A stretch of 64,000 nucleotides of DNA from Planococcus soli (lineage in GTDB: Bacteria; Bacillota; Bacilli; Bacillales_A; Planococcaceae), in NCBI RefSeq assembly GCF_016881065.1, contig NZ_WXYN01000016.1, forward strand, positions 91,012 through 155,011, read 5' to 3'. A program made the translations under genes and the position numbers. The notes under the pieces were generated by a model that was not told where the DNA came from, searched no databases, and saw only the letters and a program-made list of their open reading frames with translations. Of this stretch, positions 8,372-16,248 are shown piece after piece (positions within the stretch are counted from its first letter, which is position 1; each line of letters starts with the position of its first letter).

Positions 8372-9184
8372 ATGGTAAAAATTGCAGTTGAACATCCATT
8401 TACGTCAGTACGCGAAGCTTTAGAGAAAAAAGGGTATCAGACAGATATGTTAGAAGACAAGTCAGATTCTACTGACTACGATGTGATTGTCGTTCGAGAT
8501 CAGGAAGATTTAGCTGATTATCACATGAGCGTTTCACTTGTTGAAGCTAAGGGCCGTACATTATATGAAATTGTAGAAGAAGTAGAAGAGCGTCTTGTGC
8601 GCGGCGGTAAAATTCAAGCGCCGCAGCCTACAGAAGCTGAACGCAAAGACAATAGCGGCGGAAGCGGCGGTGGATTCTTGGCCGGTGCAGCAACCGGAGC
8701 AGTAATCGGTGCAGCAGCCGGGTTATTATTCGCACCTAAGAGCGGGAAAGAGCTCCAGGAAACCGTCAAAGAAAAAGTTGCCAGCTCTAAAGACCAGGAC
8801 GGTGAAAGTTCTGGCGGAGCGATGGACCAAGTAAAAGAAAAAGCCAATCAGTTAAAGGATAAAACCAGCGGCATTACAGAAAAAGCCAAAGGAAAAGCTG
8901 ATGAACTAAAGGCAAAACGTGCAGAAAAACAAGAAGAAAAACAAGAAGAAAAAGAGTTGAAGAACCAGAAGAAAGTTATTGAAAAAGAAATAAAAGAGCA
9001 GGAAAAGGCTGAAAAAGAACATGAAAAAGCTGAAAAAGCAGTAGAAAAAGAAATCAAAAAAGCCGATAAAGAAGCCGATAAAGAAAAAGGCGGCATCGAA
9101 GTTGTTGAATTAGGTGACGCTTCTGTCCAAAAAGACAGCACCGGCAGCGTAACGGTAAAAGCTGAAGACAAAAACAAAAAGTAA
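8372..9184 (+). CDS. YkuS-like / YtxH-like fusion protein with charged coiled-coil tail
   Basis: 270 residues in three parts. Residues 1-75 resemble the small UPF0180 (YkuS) family: IAVEHPFTSVREALEKKGYQ, then SLVEAKGRTLYEIVEEVEERL. Residues about 95-135 are a YtxH-type glycine/alanine segment (GGGFLAGAATGAVIGAAAGL, then LFAPKSGKEL), probably one short membrane or membrane-associated helix. From about 140 to 240 the chain is almost all Lys, Glu and Ala, a long predicted coiled coil. YtxH proteins belong to the general stress group in Bacillus, and the SigB-like promoter upstream agrees. The biochemical role is unknown. The SD is AAAAAGGGAGTGG. Confidence 0.8.
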   Translation: MVKIAVEHPFTSVREALEKKGYQTDMLEDKSDSTDYDVIVVRDQEDLADYHMSVSLVEAKGRTLYEIVEEVEERLVRGGKIQAPQPTEAERKDNSGGSGGGFLAGAATGAVIGAAAGLLFAPKSGKELQETVKEKVASSKDQDGESSGGAMDQVKEKANQLKDKTSGITEKAKGKADELKAKRAEKQEEKQEEKELKNQKKVIEKEIKEQEKAEKEHEKAEKAVEKEIKKADKEADKEKGGIEVVELGDASVQKDSTGSVTVKAEDKNKK

Positions 9185-9193
9185 TGCTTTATA

Positions 9194-9231
9194 AAAAGGT
9201 GTCCGCCAAAAATTGGCGGACACCTTTTTTT
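9194..9231 (+). terminator. Intrinsic terminator
   Basis: AAGGTGTCCGCCA pairs with TGGCGGACACCTT across an AAAAAT loop and is followed by a T run; it lies just after the stop at 9184. Confidence 0.92.
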
Positions 9232-9246
9232 ATTGAAAACAAGAAA

Positions 9247-9372
9247 GTGTCCAGCCTCTCGAGTCGCTTCAGCCTTGTCGGAGGTCCGCAGGATGCGGAT
9301 CAGCTAACCGTTGCGACAGGAAGTCGCGCTCTTAGGTTAGCTTCTGCTTTCGGCTGCTTCCGCTTTTCTTAT
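9247..9372 (+). repeat. Second type of hairpin repeat
   Basis: Different from the main repeat, though it ends in the same tail (GCTTCCGCTTTTCTTATTG). The core is a two-step hairpin: AGCTAACC at 9302-9309 pairs with GGTTAGCT at 9335-9342, and GCGAC at 9313-9317 pairs with GTCGC at 9323-9327. There is only one copy in the window, so its repeat status is inferred from the shared tail and its place in a repeat block. Confidence 0.5.
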
Positions 9373-9384
9373 TGTCCAGACTCC

Positions 9385-9617
9385 AGCGCCCAGCTCTTTG
9401 GGTCATAAGCCAACCCGTTGTCCAGTTGCAGTGCCTAGCTCTTCGGGATGTAAGCCAATCTGGCTGCGCGGCTGAAAACACGCCGCTTCGCCAGATCGTC
9501 TTACACCTGTCAGAGCTGAACAGGCACTTTCACTTTTCGTGTTGTGCGGCTGAAAACACACCACTTCGCTGGTCTGTCTTATGCCCGTCAGAGCTACACG
9601 GGCGCATCCGCTTTTCT
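9385..9617 (+). repeat. Main hairpin repeat split by an inserted copy (outer copy)
   Basis: The left arm at 9385-9418 (AGCGCCCAGCTCT, GGGTCATAAG, CCAACCC) and the right arm at 9544-9606 (CGCTGGT, CTTATGCCC, AGAGCT, GGGCGC) pair with each other but are separated by a complete, more divergent copy. The right tail CGCTTTTCTTTA runs into the stop codon of the minus-strand gene at 9618. Confidence 0.8.
9421..9543 (+). repeat. Main hairpin repeat, nested inner copy
   Basis: Complete copy with its own pairing set: AGTGCCT at 9430 with AGGCACT ending at 9528, AGCTCT with AGAGCT, TGTAAG with CTTACA, ATCTGGC with GCCAGAT, and GCGGC with GCCGC. It sits in the loop region of the outer copy. TTG occurs at both junctions (9418-9420 and about 9541-9543). 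Confidence 0.8.
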
Positions 9618-10895
9618 TTATTCCGCTGCGACTTTGTCTATTGGGTCATGGGGTGTGGGCTCGGGTACGCGGGAAAGGATCACCAGGCCGATGACAAATA
9701 ATATGACAAGGCTGAAAACGCCCATACTGGAGTTGCCGGTTACTTGTGAAGTGACTGCTACAAGCAGGGGACCGGTAATTGCCGCAAACTTTCCGAAGAT
9801 GTTGTAAAAGCCAAAGAATTCATTGGAATTCTCTTTAGGTACAAGTTTGCCGAAATATGAACGGCTGAGTGCTTGAATTCCGCCTTGGCTAGTAGCCACA
9901 AGCATTGCCAGAATCCAGAAATCCGTGATGGTTTCCAAAAAGAATGCATAGATGCAAACCAAAATATAAACACAGATTCCGACATATAGCATTTTCTTGC
10001 CAGTGAACCGATTTGCTAATCGCCCGTATAGGATGGCAAAAGGAGCGGCGACAACTTGGGTAACGAACAGTACAATTAAAAGGTTTGTCGCGCTCAAACC
10101 CAAATCCGTTCCATAGGCAGTGGACAGGGAAATGATCGTACCAACCCCGTCAATATAAAAGAAGTAGGCAATCAGGAATAAGAACAGGGACCGGTACTGG
10201 CGGATCTCCCGGATGGTTTTTCCAAGACGCTTAAAGCTTTGATAAACTGGATTGGGTTCACGTTCAATGTAGTGAAGCTGCTTGACGTGCCGGAACATCG
10301 GCAGGGAAAAACAGGCCCACCAAACTGCTGTAATCAAAAAGGCGATCCGGCTTGCAACCGTAACTGAAATCGGCAATACGCCATTTTGGGCAAGAAGGAT
10401 AATTGCAATAGAGATGATAAATGGGATGGTTGAACCGATATAGCCAAGTCCGTAGCCGAATGCGGAGACGCTGTTCATCCGTTTTTCTGTCGTGACATCA
10501 ACAATGAAAGCGTCATAGAATAAATTGGCGCCGGTTGCGCCGAGAGCAGCAAAAACGTAGCAAGTCAGCATCAATAGCCAATTATCGCTTGGCACAAAAG
10601 CTAATAGCGCTGTAGAAATGGTACCCAATAGAAAGAAGGCCGTAAAAAACTTTTTCTTCATTCCCTGATAATCGGCAATGGTTCCCAGTATGGGGCCAAT
10701 CATGGCTAATATAAAAGTGAAGATTGCAATTGTGTAGCCCAGATAAGCTGTTGAATCGGATAAACTGACACCTGCTTCAGTCGCGGACGCTTTGTAGTAA
10801 ATGGGAAAAACTGCGGTTGTAATAATTATAGAATAAGCAGAACTTCCCCAATCGTATAAAGCCCAGCTTTTCTCTTCTTTGGAAAACTTCTTCAT
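9618..10895 (-). CDS. MFS transporter, UMF1/Atg22-like family
   Basis: 425-residue membrane protein with about twelve hydrophobic segments. The N-terminus [25 protein letters not shown] is characteristic of the UMF1 (Atg22-like) branch of the major facilitator superfamily, and [11 protein letters not shown] and [20 protein letters not shown] are further family blocks. The SD is AAAGGGGGAAG. The substrate of bacterial members is unknown; the eukaryotic relative Atg22 exports amino acids from vacuoles. It appears monocistronic. Its stop codon is fused to the tail of a hairpin repeat. Confidence 0.9.
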   Translation of the reverse strand: MKKFSKEEKSWALYDWGSSAYSIIITTAVFPIYYKASATEAGVSLSDSTAYLGYTIAIFTFILAMIGPILGTIADYQGMKKKFFTAFFLLGTISTALLAFVPSDNWLLMLTCYVFAALGATGANLFYDAFIVDVTTEKRMNSVSAFGYGLGYIGSTIPFIISIAIILLAQNGVLPISVTVASRIAFLITAVWWACFSLPMFRHVKQLHYIEREPNPVYQSFKRLGKTIREIRQYRSLFLFLIAYFFYIDGVGTIISLSTAYGTDLGLSATNLLIVLFVTQVVAAPFAILYGRLANRFTGKKMLYVGICVYILVCIYAFFLETITDFWILAMLVATSQGGIQALSRSYFGKLVPKENSNEFFGFYNIFGKFAAITGPLLVAVTSQVTGNSSMGVFSLVILFVIGLVILSRVPEPTPHDPIDKVAAE

Positions 10896-11208
10896 GGCTC
10901 TTCCCCCTTTATCACACGTAAAGTACCATTAAACTAACTGGTGCTCAGTGGAATCAGTCTCTTTAATAATTGAATTTTCTCTATATATGTTAAGTTTATT
11001 GTACAAGAAGACTCTAAAAAATGATGCATATTGTTTAAAAAAATACAGAAATTTTACATATTCCCCTGGGAGAAAAAATGCTCTGCGAGTTGCTTTTATG
11101 ATTGGCAGTAATGGGAGGTTGGGACTGCATGCTGGAATTCCCCGCATTGGTTGAGTAGAGCTCAGCATTCGTTTAAACTTAATAAAGGAGAAGAAAGTAG
11201 GGATTGTT
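10896..11208. other. Intergenic region between divergent genes
   Basis: AT-rich stretch between the MFS gene (minus) and exoA (plus). It must hold both promoters, but I found no box pair good enough to assign. An open frame of 68 codons on the plus strand has no SD and no recognisable composition. Confidence 0.5.
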
Positions 11209-11964
11209 TTGAAGATGATTTCGTGGAACGTCAATGGCCTGCGAGCAGTTATGAAAAAAGGCTTTATGGATTTTTTTGCTGAAGCAGATGCGGATATTTT
11301 TTGTCTGCAGGAAATTAAATTACAAGAGGGCCAAATTGAGATGGACCTTCCCGGCTACTATACATATTGGAACTATGCACATAAAAAAGGTTATTCCGGT
11401 ACAGCGATTTTTACGAAAGAAGAGCCTCTGTCTATTCAATATGGTTTGGGATCGGAAGAGCATGATACAGAAGGACGGATGATCGCGCTGGAGTTTGATG
11501 GCCACTACGTCGTCACCGTCTATACACCCAATTCTCAGCATGGTTTGCTTCGTTTAGATTATCGCCTGTTATGGGAAGAAGCGATCTTGTCATTTGTGAA
11601 AACCTTGGATAGTCACAAACCAGTCATTCTATGTGGAGATTTGAATGTCGCACATGAAGAAATCGATTTGAAAAATCCAAAAGCGAATAAGAAAAATTCA
11701 GGTTTCACTCCTGAAGAGCGCGGTAAGATGACCCAGTTTCTGGCGAACGGTTTTGTGGACACGTTCCGCCATTTCCATCCGATGGAAACAGGTTTTTACT
11801 CCTGGTGGTCATACCGTTCCAATTGCCGTGAAAAGAATATAGGATGGCGAATCGATTATTTCCTTGCTTCACAAAAATTGCTGCCGCACTTGAAAAGTGC
11901 AAAAATCCATACGGATGTATGGGGCTCTGATCATTGCCCGGTTGAGTTGCAGTTAGCGTTATAA
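11209..11964 (+). CDS. exoA: Exodeoxyribonuclease III
   Basis: AP endonuclease and 3'-5' exonuclease of base-excision repair, 251 residues. The TTG start gives MKMISWNVNGLRA, matching the usual MKLISWNVNGLRA. Catalytic motifs: FCLQEIKLQ (metal-binding Glu), CGDLNVAHEEIDLKNPK (Asp and Asn), GWRIDYFLAS and the terminal GSDHCPVEL (Asp-His pair). The SD is weak (GTAGGGA close to the start, AAAGGAGAAG about 20 bases away). Monocistronic, followed by a terminator. Confidence 0.95.
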   Translation: MKMISWNVNGLRAVMKKGFMDFFAEADADIFCLQEIKLQEGQIEMDLPGYYTYWNYAHKKGYSGTAIFTKEEPLSIQYGLGSEEHDTEGRMIALEFDGHYVVTVYTPNSQHGLLRLDYRLLWEEAILSFVKTLDSHKPVILCGDLNVAHEEIDLKNPKANKKNSGFTPEERGKMTQFLANGFVDTFRHFHPMETGFYSWWSYRSNCREKNIGWRIDYFLASQKLLPHLKSAKIHTDVWGSDHCPVELQLAL

Positions 11965-11996
11965 AAAAACACACTCAAAAATGAGTGTGTTTTTGC
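11965..11996 (+). terminator. Intrinsic terminator of exoA
   Basis: AAAACACACTC pairs with GAGTGTGTTTT around a short AAAAAT loop and is followed by TTG and more T. Its A/T flanks may also serve the opposite strand. Confidence 0.88.
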
Positions 11997-12010
11997 TTTG
12001 ATCACCTACC

Positions 12011-12032
12011 GATAGTTTCACGTGAAACTATC
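12011..12032. other. parS-like chromosome partition site
   Basis: A perfect 22-bp palindrome whose central 16 bases are AGTTTCACGTGAAACT (12014-12029). The Spo0J/ParB binding site of Bacillus is TGTTTCACGTGAAACA, so 14 of 16 positions agree and the core GTTTCACGTGAAAC is exact. It lies between convergent genes, where a regulatory role for transcription is unlikely. Binding is inferred. Confidence 0.75.
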
Positions 12033-13218
12033 AGAGGCCCATGACGCGTTTTGTCAGGCGTTTGCAGTTGTCTTGGTCAAAGTAGTCAATATACTCTTTC
12101 GCCCTTGGATACCATTCGTTGGAAGTGATGTTTTCTTCGATAATTTTTTTCAGGTATTCATAAACATTGTCGATTGAAACAGCGTTATAACCGTAAAGAT
12201 CCGTATCCATGTTCAGGTAAGCACCTCTTTTTTCAAGGTATTCCTGCTTGTCGAACATATAGAATATGATGGGTTTATTAAGGTATAGAAAATCCCAGGA
12301 AACACTGGTTATATCGGTCAGCAGCATATCGTTATGATCAATCGAATACTCGATGGTTTCATGATTGAAATCCAGAAATTTAATGCCGTGCTCATTGTCT
12401 GTAAGACCGGCAAAGTACTTTTCAAACTTCTTCATAAAAGGATGAAGAGCAATGTTCAGGTGAAGATTGTGGTCAGTAAGCAATTTTTGAATGCCTTCAT
12501 GCTTCAACAAACCAACGGTGCTCTTAAAATATGCGCTGTCGGTAAACTCTTCTTTTGTCAGGTCAAAAAGCCATTCCCGCCACGTCATCATCATCAAAAT
12601 GTTTTTGACTGCCGCAGAAGGCTGGTTTGGCGGGTACCGGTCAAATCGAGGGAAACCGGTGATGATCAGTTTCTGCTCAGGTATCTTCCATTCGTTGAGC
12701 TTCAAGTTGTATTCATATTGCGAAGCACAATTGAAATAATCAGTTCTCTTTAACAACGGTATATCTTCTTTTTGAATCAGTATCTTTTTAAAGCCTTCAA
12801 TTCCGTGGCTGACATGGGTAATGAGGGTTTTCCGGTTGAGGAAAAGAAATTTGTCGGCTGAGGGAACAATGTCATACAGAAGAGAATGTCCGTGGAACGT
12901 GTAATCGGCTTGGAAAAACAGCAAATAATTTTTGAAACTTCCGAGTGGAACAGCATTTTCAATCCTTTGTTCCTGTGCATAAGTGGTTTTTGGATCATAC
13001 ATCCAATAGGCCGTTACTTGTTCCTTGTGGTTGTTTACTAAGTATTTATGATAAACCGCAGCATTATCTTCATACTTTTCACCCAAGTTTCCTCCAACCA
13101 AGGCAATTTTCTTTCCGTTTTTCTTTTTCGTGAAAAAGGCGAGGAGATATGCGGCTGAGACTTTTGAAAAAACTTTCAAAGGATCCCATCTCCCTTTTTC
13201 TTTTAATTCTACACTCAT
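12031..13218 (-). CDS. CDP-glycerol glycerophosphotransferase family protein (TagB/TagF-like)
   Basis: 395 residues resembling the Glyphos_transf family that adds glycerol phosphate units in wall teichoic acid synthesis. Visible family features are the donor-binding region: GFPRFDRYPPNQPS, then WREWLFD, NIALHPFMKKFEKYF, DHNDMLLTDITSVSWDFLYLNKPIIFYMFD. It has no long membrane segment and would act at the inner membrane face. It stands alone, without other tag genes, so it may add a primer or decorate another polymer. The SD is weak (GCAGGG). Its stop codon overlaps the last two bases of the parS-like palindrome. Confidence 0.82.
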   Translation of the reverse strand: MSVELKEKGRWDPLKVFSKVSAAYLLAFFTKKKNGKKIALVGGNLGEKYEDNAAVYHKYLVNNHKEQVTAYWMYDPKTTYAQEQRIENAVPLGSFKNYLLFFQADYTFHGHSLLYDIVPSADKFLFLNRKTLITHVSHGIEGFKKILIQKEDIPLLKRTDYFNCASQYEYNLKLNEWKIPEQKLIITGFPRFDRYPPNQPSAAVKNILMMMTWREWLFDLTKEEFTDSAYFKSTVGLLKHEGIQKLLTDHNLHLNIALHPFMKKFEKYFAGLTDNEHGIKFLDFNHETIEYSIDHNDMLLTDITSVSWDFLYLNKPIIFYMFDKQEYLEKRGAYLNMDTDLYGYNAVSIDNVYEYLKKIIEENITSNEWYPRAKEYIDYFDQDNCKRLTKRVMGL

Positions 13219-13588
13219 CTAAAAGCCCTGCTTTCTACTAGTTGTCATTACTTTAGTTTTTCATATATCGCTGTCTTTGTCTATCTTCAGTTAAAAAACT
13301 AATTTTTCATTCATTTTAGGGTATCTTCTGATTGCGACAAAACTCGATAGGAGGCTATATTTTTCACCTGCAGGTCTGCTCTACCCAAAGCAGCCGAAGC
13401 GGTGGATGAAAGCCGGTTTCTTTCTTTCAACTTATATAGCAGACGAAGGGTGTAGAAGGTTCTGATCAAGCATCCAGCCACTTGGTGTAAAGAGCAACGG
13501 CAAAAGGGAATGAGGCTAAGCCATACCAAGTAAGATAAAAAGTAAAGGCACGCCATTGGGCATCCCTTTACTTTTTATAAAGTTGCAT
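13219..13588. other. Intergenic region with possible gene remnant
   Basis: On the minus strand, one frame between a TAA and a TGA (about 13471-13570) encodes some 33 hydrophobic residues ending TKWLDA, with no start codon and no SD. An overlapping 81-codon frame is also without SD. This may be the relic of a small membrane protein, but I cannot identify it. The terminator of the PII gene lies at 13535-13581. Confidence 0.3.
13535..13581 (-). terminator. Intrinsic terminator downstream of the PII gene
   Basis: A perfect 14-bp stem pairs ATAAAAAGTAAAGG with CCTTTACTTTTTAT, 10 bp past the stop at 13589. The A/T ends allow it to work on either strand. Confidence 0.75.
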
Positions 13589-14305
13589 TCAGCGATCCCG
13601 GTGTTGCCGATTATGGCGGTCGAGAGAAGAATGGTTGACGCCAAACACATTTTCTACATCAATGAGAAATGCGATGCCCTTACCTGGAGCATTTAAATCT
13701 ACAGCTTCTTCAATGCTTTGGATTACGCCTTCTGCGTAGCTGGCAGGAACCAGCGTCAGTACGACATCTTTCTCGGGATCTATTGTGAAGTTCATGAACT
13801 TTTGCTGTTCGTTGACGCCGGTGCCACGGCCATTTAAAATGGTTCCACCCTCTGCACCCGCTTTTGAGGCTGCTTTGACAACGGCTGCGGAATCTCCTGA
13901 ATTTACAATGGTTACAATTAATTGAAAGTCTTTTGCTGCTGATTCCAAGTCTATGGCTCCTCTCTTCTTCCTTCTATCATCGCTCCGTTCGGATAAATGA
14001 GGCACTCCCAGCAACTTGCTTAAATGGACAGTAAAGCCCAATCCATAGCCCGGTTTTCCTAATTCACCTGCTTTGGAGACAGCCTGGGCCACCCCACTTT
14101 CAAGTTGGCCATCCAATGCCAGGAAAATAACGTCTTTTTCATGGGTTGCCGGCAGACCCAAAAAAGTGGGTTTTTCATTTCTTCCTATTCCTTCTCCATA
14201 GATAACGGTTGCCCCATCCACCCCGGCATGTTTAGCGGCCGCAATTACGTCGCGCGAATGGCCTCTTTTGACGATGGCAATCATCAGCCTGTGATTAAGA
14301 ACCAT
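13589..14305 (-). CDS. Tandem PII-like signalling protein
   Basis: 238 residues made of two PII-like halves. The first starts LMIAIVKRGHSRDVIAAAKHAGVDGATVIYGEG; the second starts FQLIVTIVNSGDSAAVVKAASKAGAEGGTILNGRG. Each has the beta-alpha-beta of the GlnB fold with a GxG loop of effector-binding type. The C-terminus ends in a basic, Asn-rich tail. I chose the ATG at 14305; a GTG five codons upstream (14320) is possible. It overlaps the DUF1538 gene by 11 bp, so it is the third gene of that operon. PII proteins commonly gate membrane transporters by direct contact, so the likely partners are the two DUF1538 proteins. Neither effector nor substrate is known. Confidence 0.8.
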   Translation of the reverse strand: MVLNHRLMIAIVKRGHSRDVIAAAKHAGVDGATVIYGEGIGRNEKPTFLGLPATHEKDVIFLALDGQLESGVAQAVSKAGELGKPGYGLGFTVHLSKLLGVPHLSERSDDRRKKRGAIDLESAAKDFQLIVTIVNSGDSAAVVKAASKAGAEGGTILNGRGTGVNEQQKFMNFTIDPEKDVVLTLVPASYAEGVIQSIEEAVDLNAPGKGIAFLIDVENVFGVNHSSLDRHNRQHRDR

Positions 14306-15032
14306 TGGTTTTTTTCCCACCTTTTCTAGTGAAGATTAAACCCAGTATCAGTACTGCGATGATCGGAGTGAGGGCAACAAGCGCGATCATTCCGAAGCCA
14401 TCTGTCAAAGGGTCGCTGCCTTCAATAGCAGTTGAAATTCCAACTGCCACAGCCACCACAAAAGTAACGGTCATGGGCCCGGTTGCCACTCCTCCAGAAT
14501 CAAAGGCGATGCCTATAAATGTCTGGGTTGAAAAAAATACTAGTATGAAGGCCAGCAGGTAACCCGGAATGATAAAATACCACAACGGCCAGCCAGTTAA
14601 GATTCTCAGCATGGACAAAGCGATCGAAACGCCGACTCCAATGGATAAAGTGTAAAGCATCAGTTTTCGGGAGATGTACCCTCCGGTTTCCTCATCGACT
14701 TCGTCTGTCATGATGCTGACTGCCGGTTCTGCAAAAGTAGCTGCAAAGCCAAGAACGAAACCAATGGGAATCAGCAGCCATTTATTGTTCCACCTGCCAA
14801 GTTCTTCTCCCATCATGGTTCCGACAGGCATGAAACCGACGTGGACTCCTTGCAGAAAAAAGGAAAGACCAAAAAAAGTTAAAATAAAACCGAGTCCGAC
14901 CTGCAGAACACGCTGCATGGGCAGCTTCAGCATGAAGATTTGAAAAGCAGCGAAGAAAACCAGAAGCGGCAGCAGGGCTACGCTGACTTCGGCCATCACG
15001 GTTTGGAATCCATCGAAAACGTGGATATTCAC
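14295..15032 (-). CDS. DUF1538 membrane protein (second copy)
   Basis: 245 residues, about seven hydrophobic segments. DUF1538 signatures: GFVLGFAATFAEPAVSIMTDEV near residues 92-112 and IAFDSGGVATGPMTVTFV near 173-190. The paired Ala-Glu-Pro and Asp-Ser-Gly-Gly motifs in membrane segments suggest an ion or solute carrier, but no function is established. The GTG start overlaps the TGA of the upstream paralogue, indicating coupled synthesis of a heteromeric pair. Confidence 0.88.
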   Translation of the reverse strand: MNIHVFDGFQTVMAEVSVALLPLLVFFAAFQIFMLKLPMQRVLQVGLGFILTFFGLSFFLQGVHVGFMPVGTMMGEELGRWNNKWLLIPIGFVLGFAATFAEPAVSIMTDEVDEETGGYISRKLMLYTLSIGVGVSIALSMLRILTGWPLWYFIIPGYLLAFILVFFSTQTFIGIAFDSGGVATGPMTVTFVVAVAVGISTAIEGSDPLTDGFGMIALVALTPIIAVLILGLIFTRKGGKKTNGS

Positions 15033-15724
15033 CTGAATAACACCCCCAGCATCATCACTGCCAAAATCGGTCCAATGGATGCCAGCCCAATCAAACCGAA
15101 CTTTTCGCCGGAACTGTCATCTTCTGTGCGAAGAACGGAAGCGACGCCAATGCCGAGCGCCAGGATAAACGGAACCGCCATGGGGCCTGTTGTAACACCT
15201 CCGGAATCGAAGGATATGGAAACAAAGGCTTCGGGTACGAACAGGGATAAGAGGAAGACAAGAGCATAGCCGCCGATGAGTAAATAATGGAGAGGAATTC
15301 GAAAGATGGTGCGGATCATGGCCAATGCGACGAAAATTGCCAAGCCCAGAGAAACTGAGAGGATGAGAATTGCTGCGCTGACTGTTCCTTCAGAAACCTC
15401 TTCAATCTGCTTGGCAAGAACACGGACATCCGGTTCTGCAATGGTGACGGCTAGACCTAGTAAAAATCCGGTTGCGATAATAAATCCGGCTTTTTTGGTG
15501 CTAGGCAGCCTTCTGCCAATCATTTCACCTATGGGCAGCAGCCCGGCGTTGACCCCAATAAGAAATAGAAAAAATCCGAGACTGACAAAAAGTACTCCAA
15601 TAAGGAACTGGATGACCGCTTCAAAAGGGACCTGTATAAAGACGAGCTGCAAAAGAATGACGACTACCGTGACTGGAAGGATTGCGGCGGCAACTTCTTT
15701 AAAAGTGTCTCTCACATTTTCCAT
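15029..15724 (-). CDS. DUF1538 membrane protein (first copy)
   Basis: 231 residues and a paralogue of the next gene with the same landmarks: TGFLLGLAVTIAEPDVRVLAKQI and ISFDSGGVTTGPMAVPFI. About seven membrane segments. It is the promoter-proximal gene of the DUF1538-DUF1538-PII operon. GGAG lies 12 bases before the ATG. Two half-sized paralogues in tandem fit an inverted-topology or two-subunit transporter. This is inference; the family is uncharacterised. Confidence 0.88.
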   Translation of the reverse strand: MENVRDTFKEVAAAILPVTVVVILLQLVFIQVPFEAVIQFLIGVLFVSLGFFLFLIGVNAGLLPIGEMIGRRLPSTKKAGFIIATGFLLGLAVTIAEPDVRVLAKQIEEVSEGTVSAAILILSVSLGLAIFVALAMIRTIFRIPLHYLLIGGYALVFLLSLFVPEAFVSISFDSGGVTTGPMAVPFILALGIGVASVLRTEDDSSGEKFGLIGLASIGPILAVMMLGVLFR

Positions 15725-15796
15725 CAGATGTCCGTCTCCAATTCTGTTTTTTTATTCCTATTCCCTGTGAATGGGATCATAAACTTTTGCTTTCTT

Positions 15797-15841
15797 ATTA
15801 AAAAAGGGGCATCTGCACACTCTTCGGAGTGGCAATGCCCT
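15797..15841 (-). terminator. Terminator of the mrp operon
   Basis: Read on the minus strand, GGGCAT-T-GCCACTC pairs with GAGTGTGC-A-GATGCCC and is followed by a T run. It lies 45 bp past the mrpG stop. Confidence 0.8.
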
Positions 15842-15885
15842 GTAAGTTCTGAATTTATAAAGTATGCAGCAAAGTGCGTCGTAAA

Positions 15886-16248
15886 TCATACATCCTTTTT
15901 ATTTCTTAATACCTCTTCCAGTGCATCCTCTGTAGAAGAATCAGCCAGTTTAACATTTGAACGGTAAGCGGCCCGGGTAATGAGGTGGCCCGAGACAGGA
16001 GCTGTTAAAAAGACAAATGTTATACCCAATAACAGCCTGACGCTGATGAAATTTTCGGATGCCCAGAAATAGATGAAGGTACCTAATAAGGACAGCAACA
16101 CCGCTAATGTCGAGCTTTTGGTGGCGGCATGCGAACGGGTGTAGACATCCGGCAGCCGAAGAATTCCGATTGCACTGATTACAGCCATGATGCTGCCGAT
16201 CAAAATCAGAAAAACACCAAAATATTCACCGATCATGTTTATGCTCAA
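15886..16248 (-). CDS. mrpG: Na+/H+ antiporter subunit G
   Basis: Small subunit of the hetero-oligomeric Mrp antiporter, 120 residues, three membrane segments. The family core GILRLPDVYTRSHAATKSSTLAVLLSLLG and FVFLTAPVSGHLITRAAYRS is unmistakable. The start is uncertain. I prefer the TTG at 16248 because AAAGGGG lies 8-9 bases upstream; the ATG at 16236 is 20 bases from that SD, and longer in-frame extensions fall inside mrpF. Last gene of the operon, overlapping mrpF by 23 bp. Confidence 0.9.
   Translation of the reverse strand: MSINMIGEYFGVFLILIGSIMAVISAIGILRLPDVYTRSHAATKSSTLAVLLSLLGTFIYFWASENFISVRLLLGITFVFLTAPVSGHLITRAAYRSNVKLADSSTEDALEEVLRNKKDV

Noticed and set aside
9372-9701. Open frames within the repeat blocks (here, at 33816-34154 and at 63630-63839)
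   Set aside because: They translate the hairpin repeat sequences themselves and have no SD.
10948-11154. 68-codon open frame upstream of exoA
   Set aside because: No SD, Tyr/Leu/Lys-rich AT-driven composition, and it lies where the divergent promoters must be.
13311-13556. 81-codon open frame on the minus strand downstream of the PII gene
   Set aside because: No SD, overlaps the terminator, and the more protein-like frame there lacks a start codon; treated as a possible relic only.
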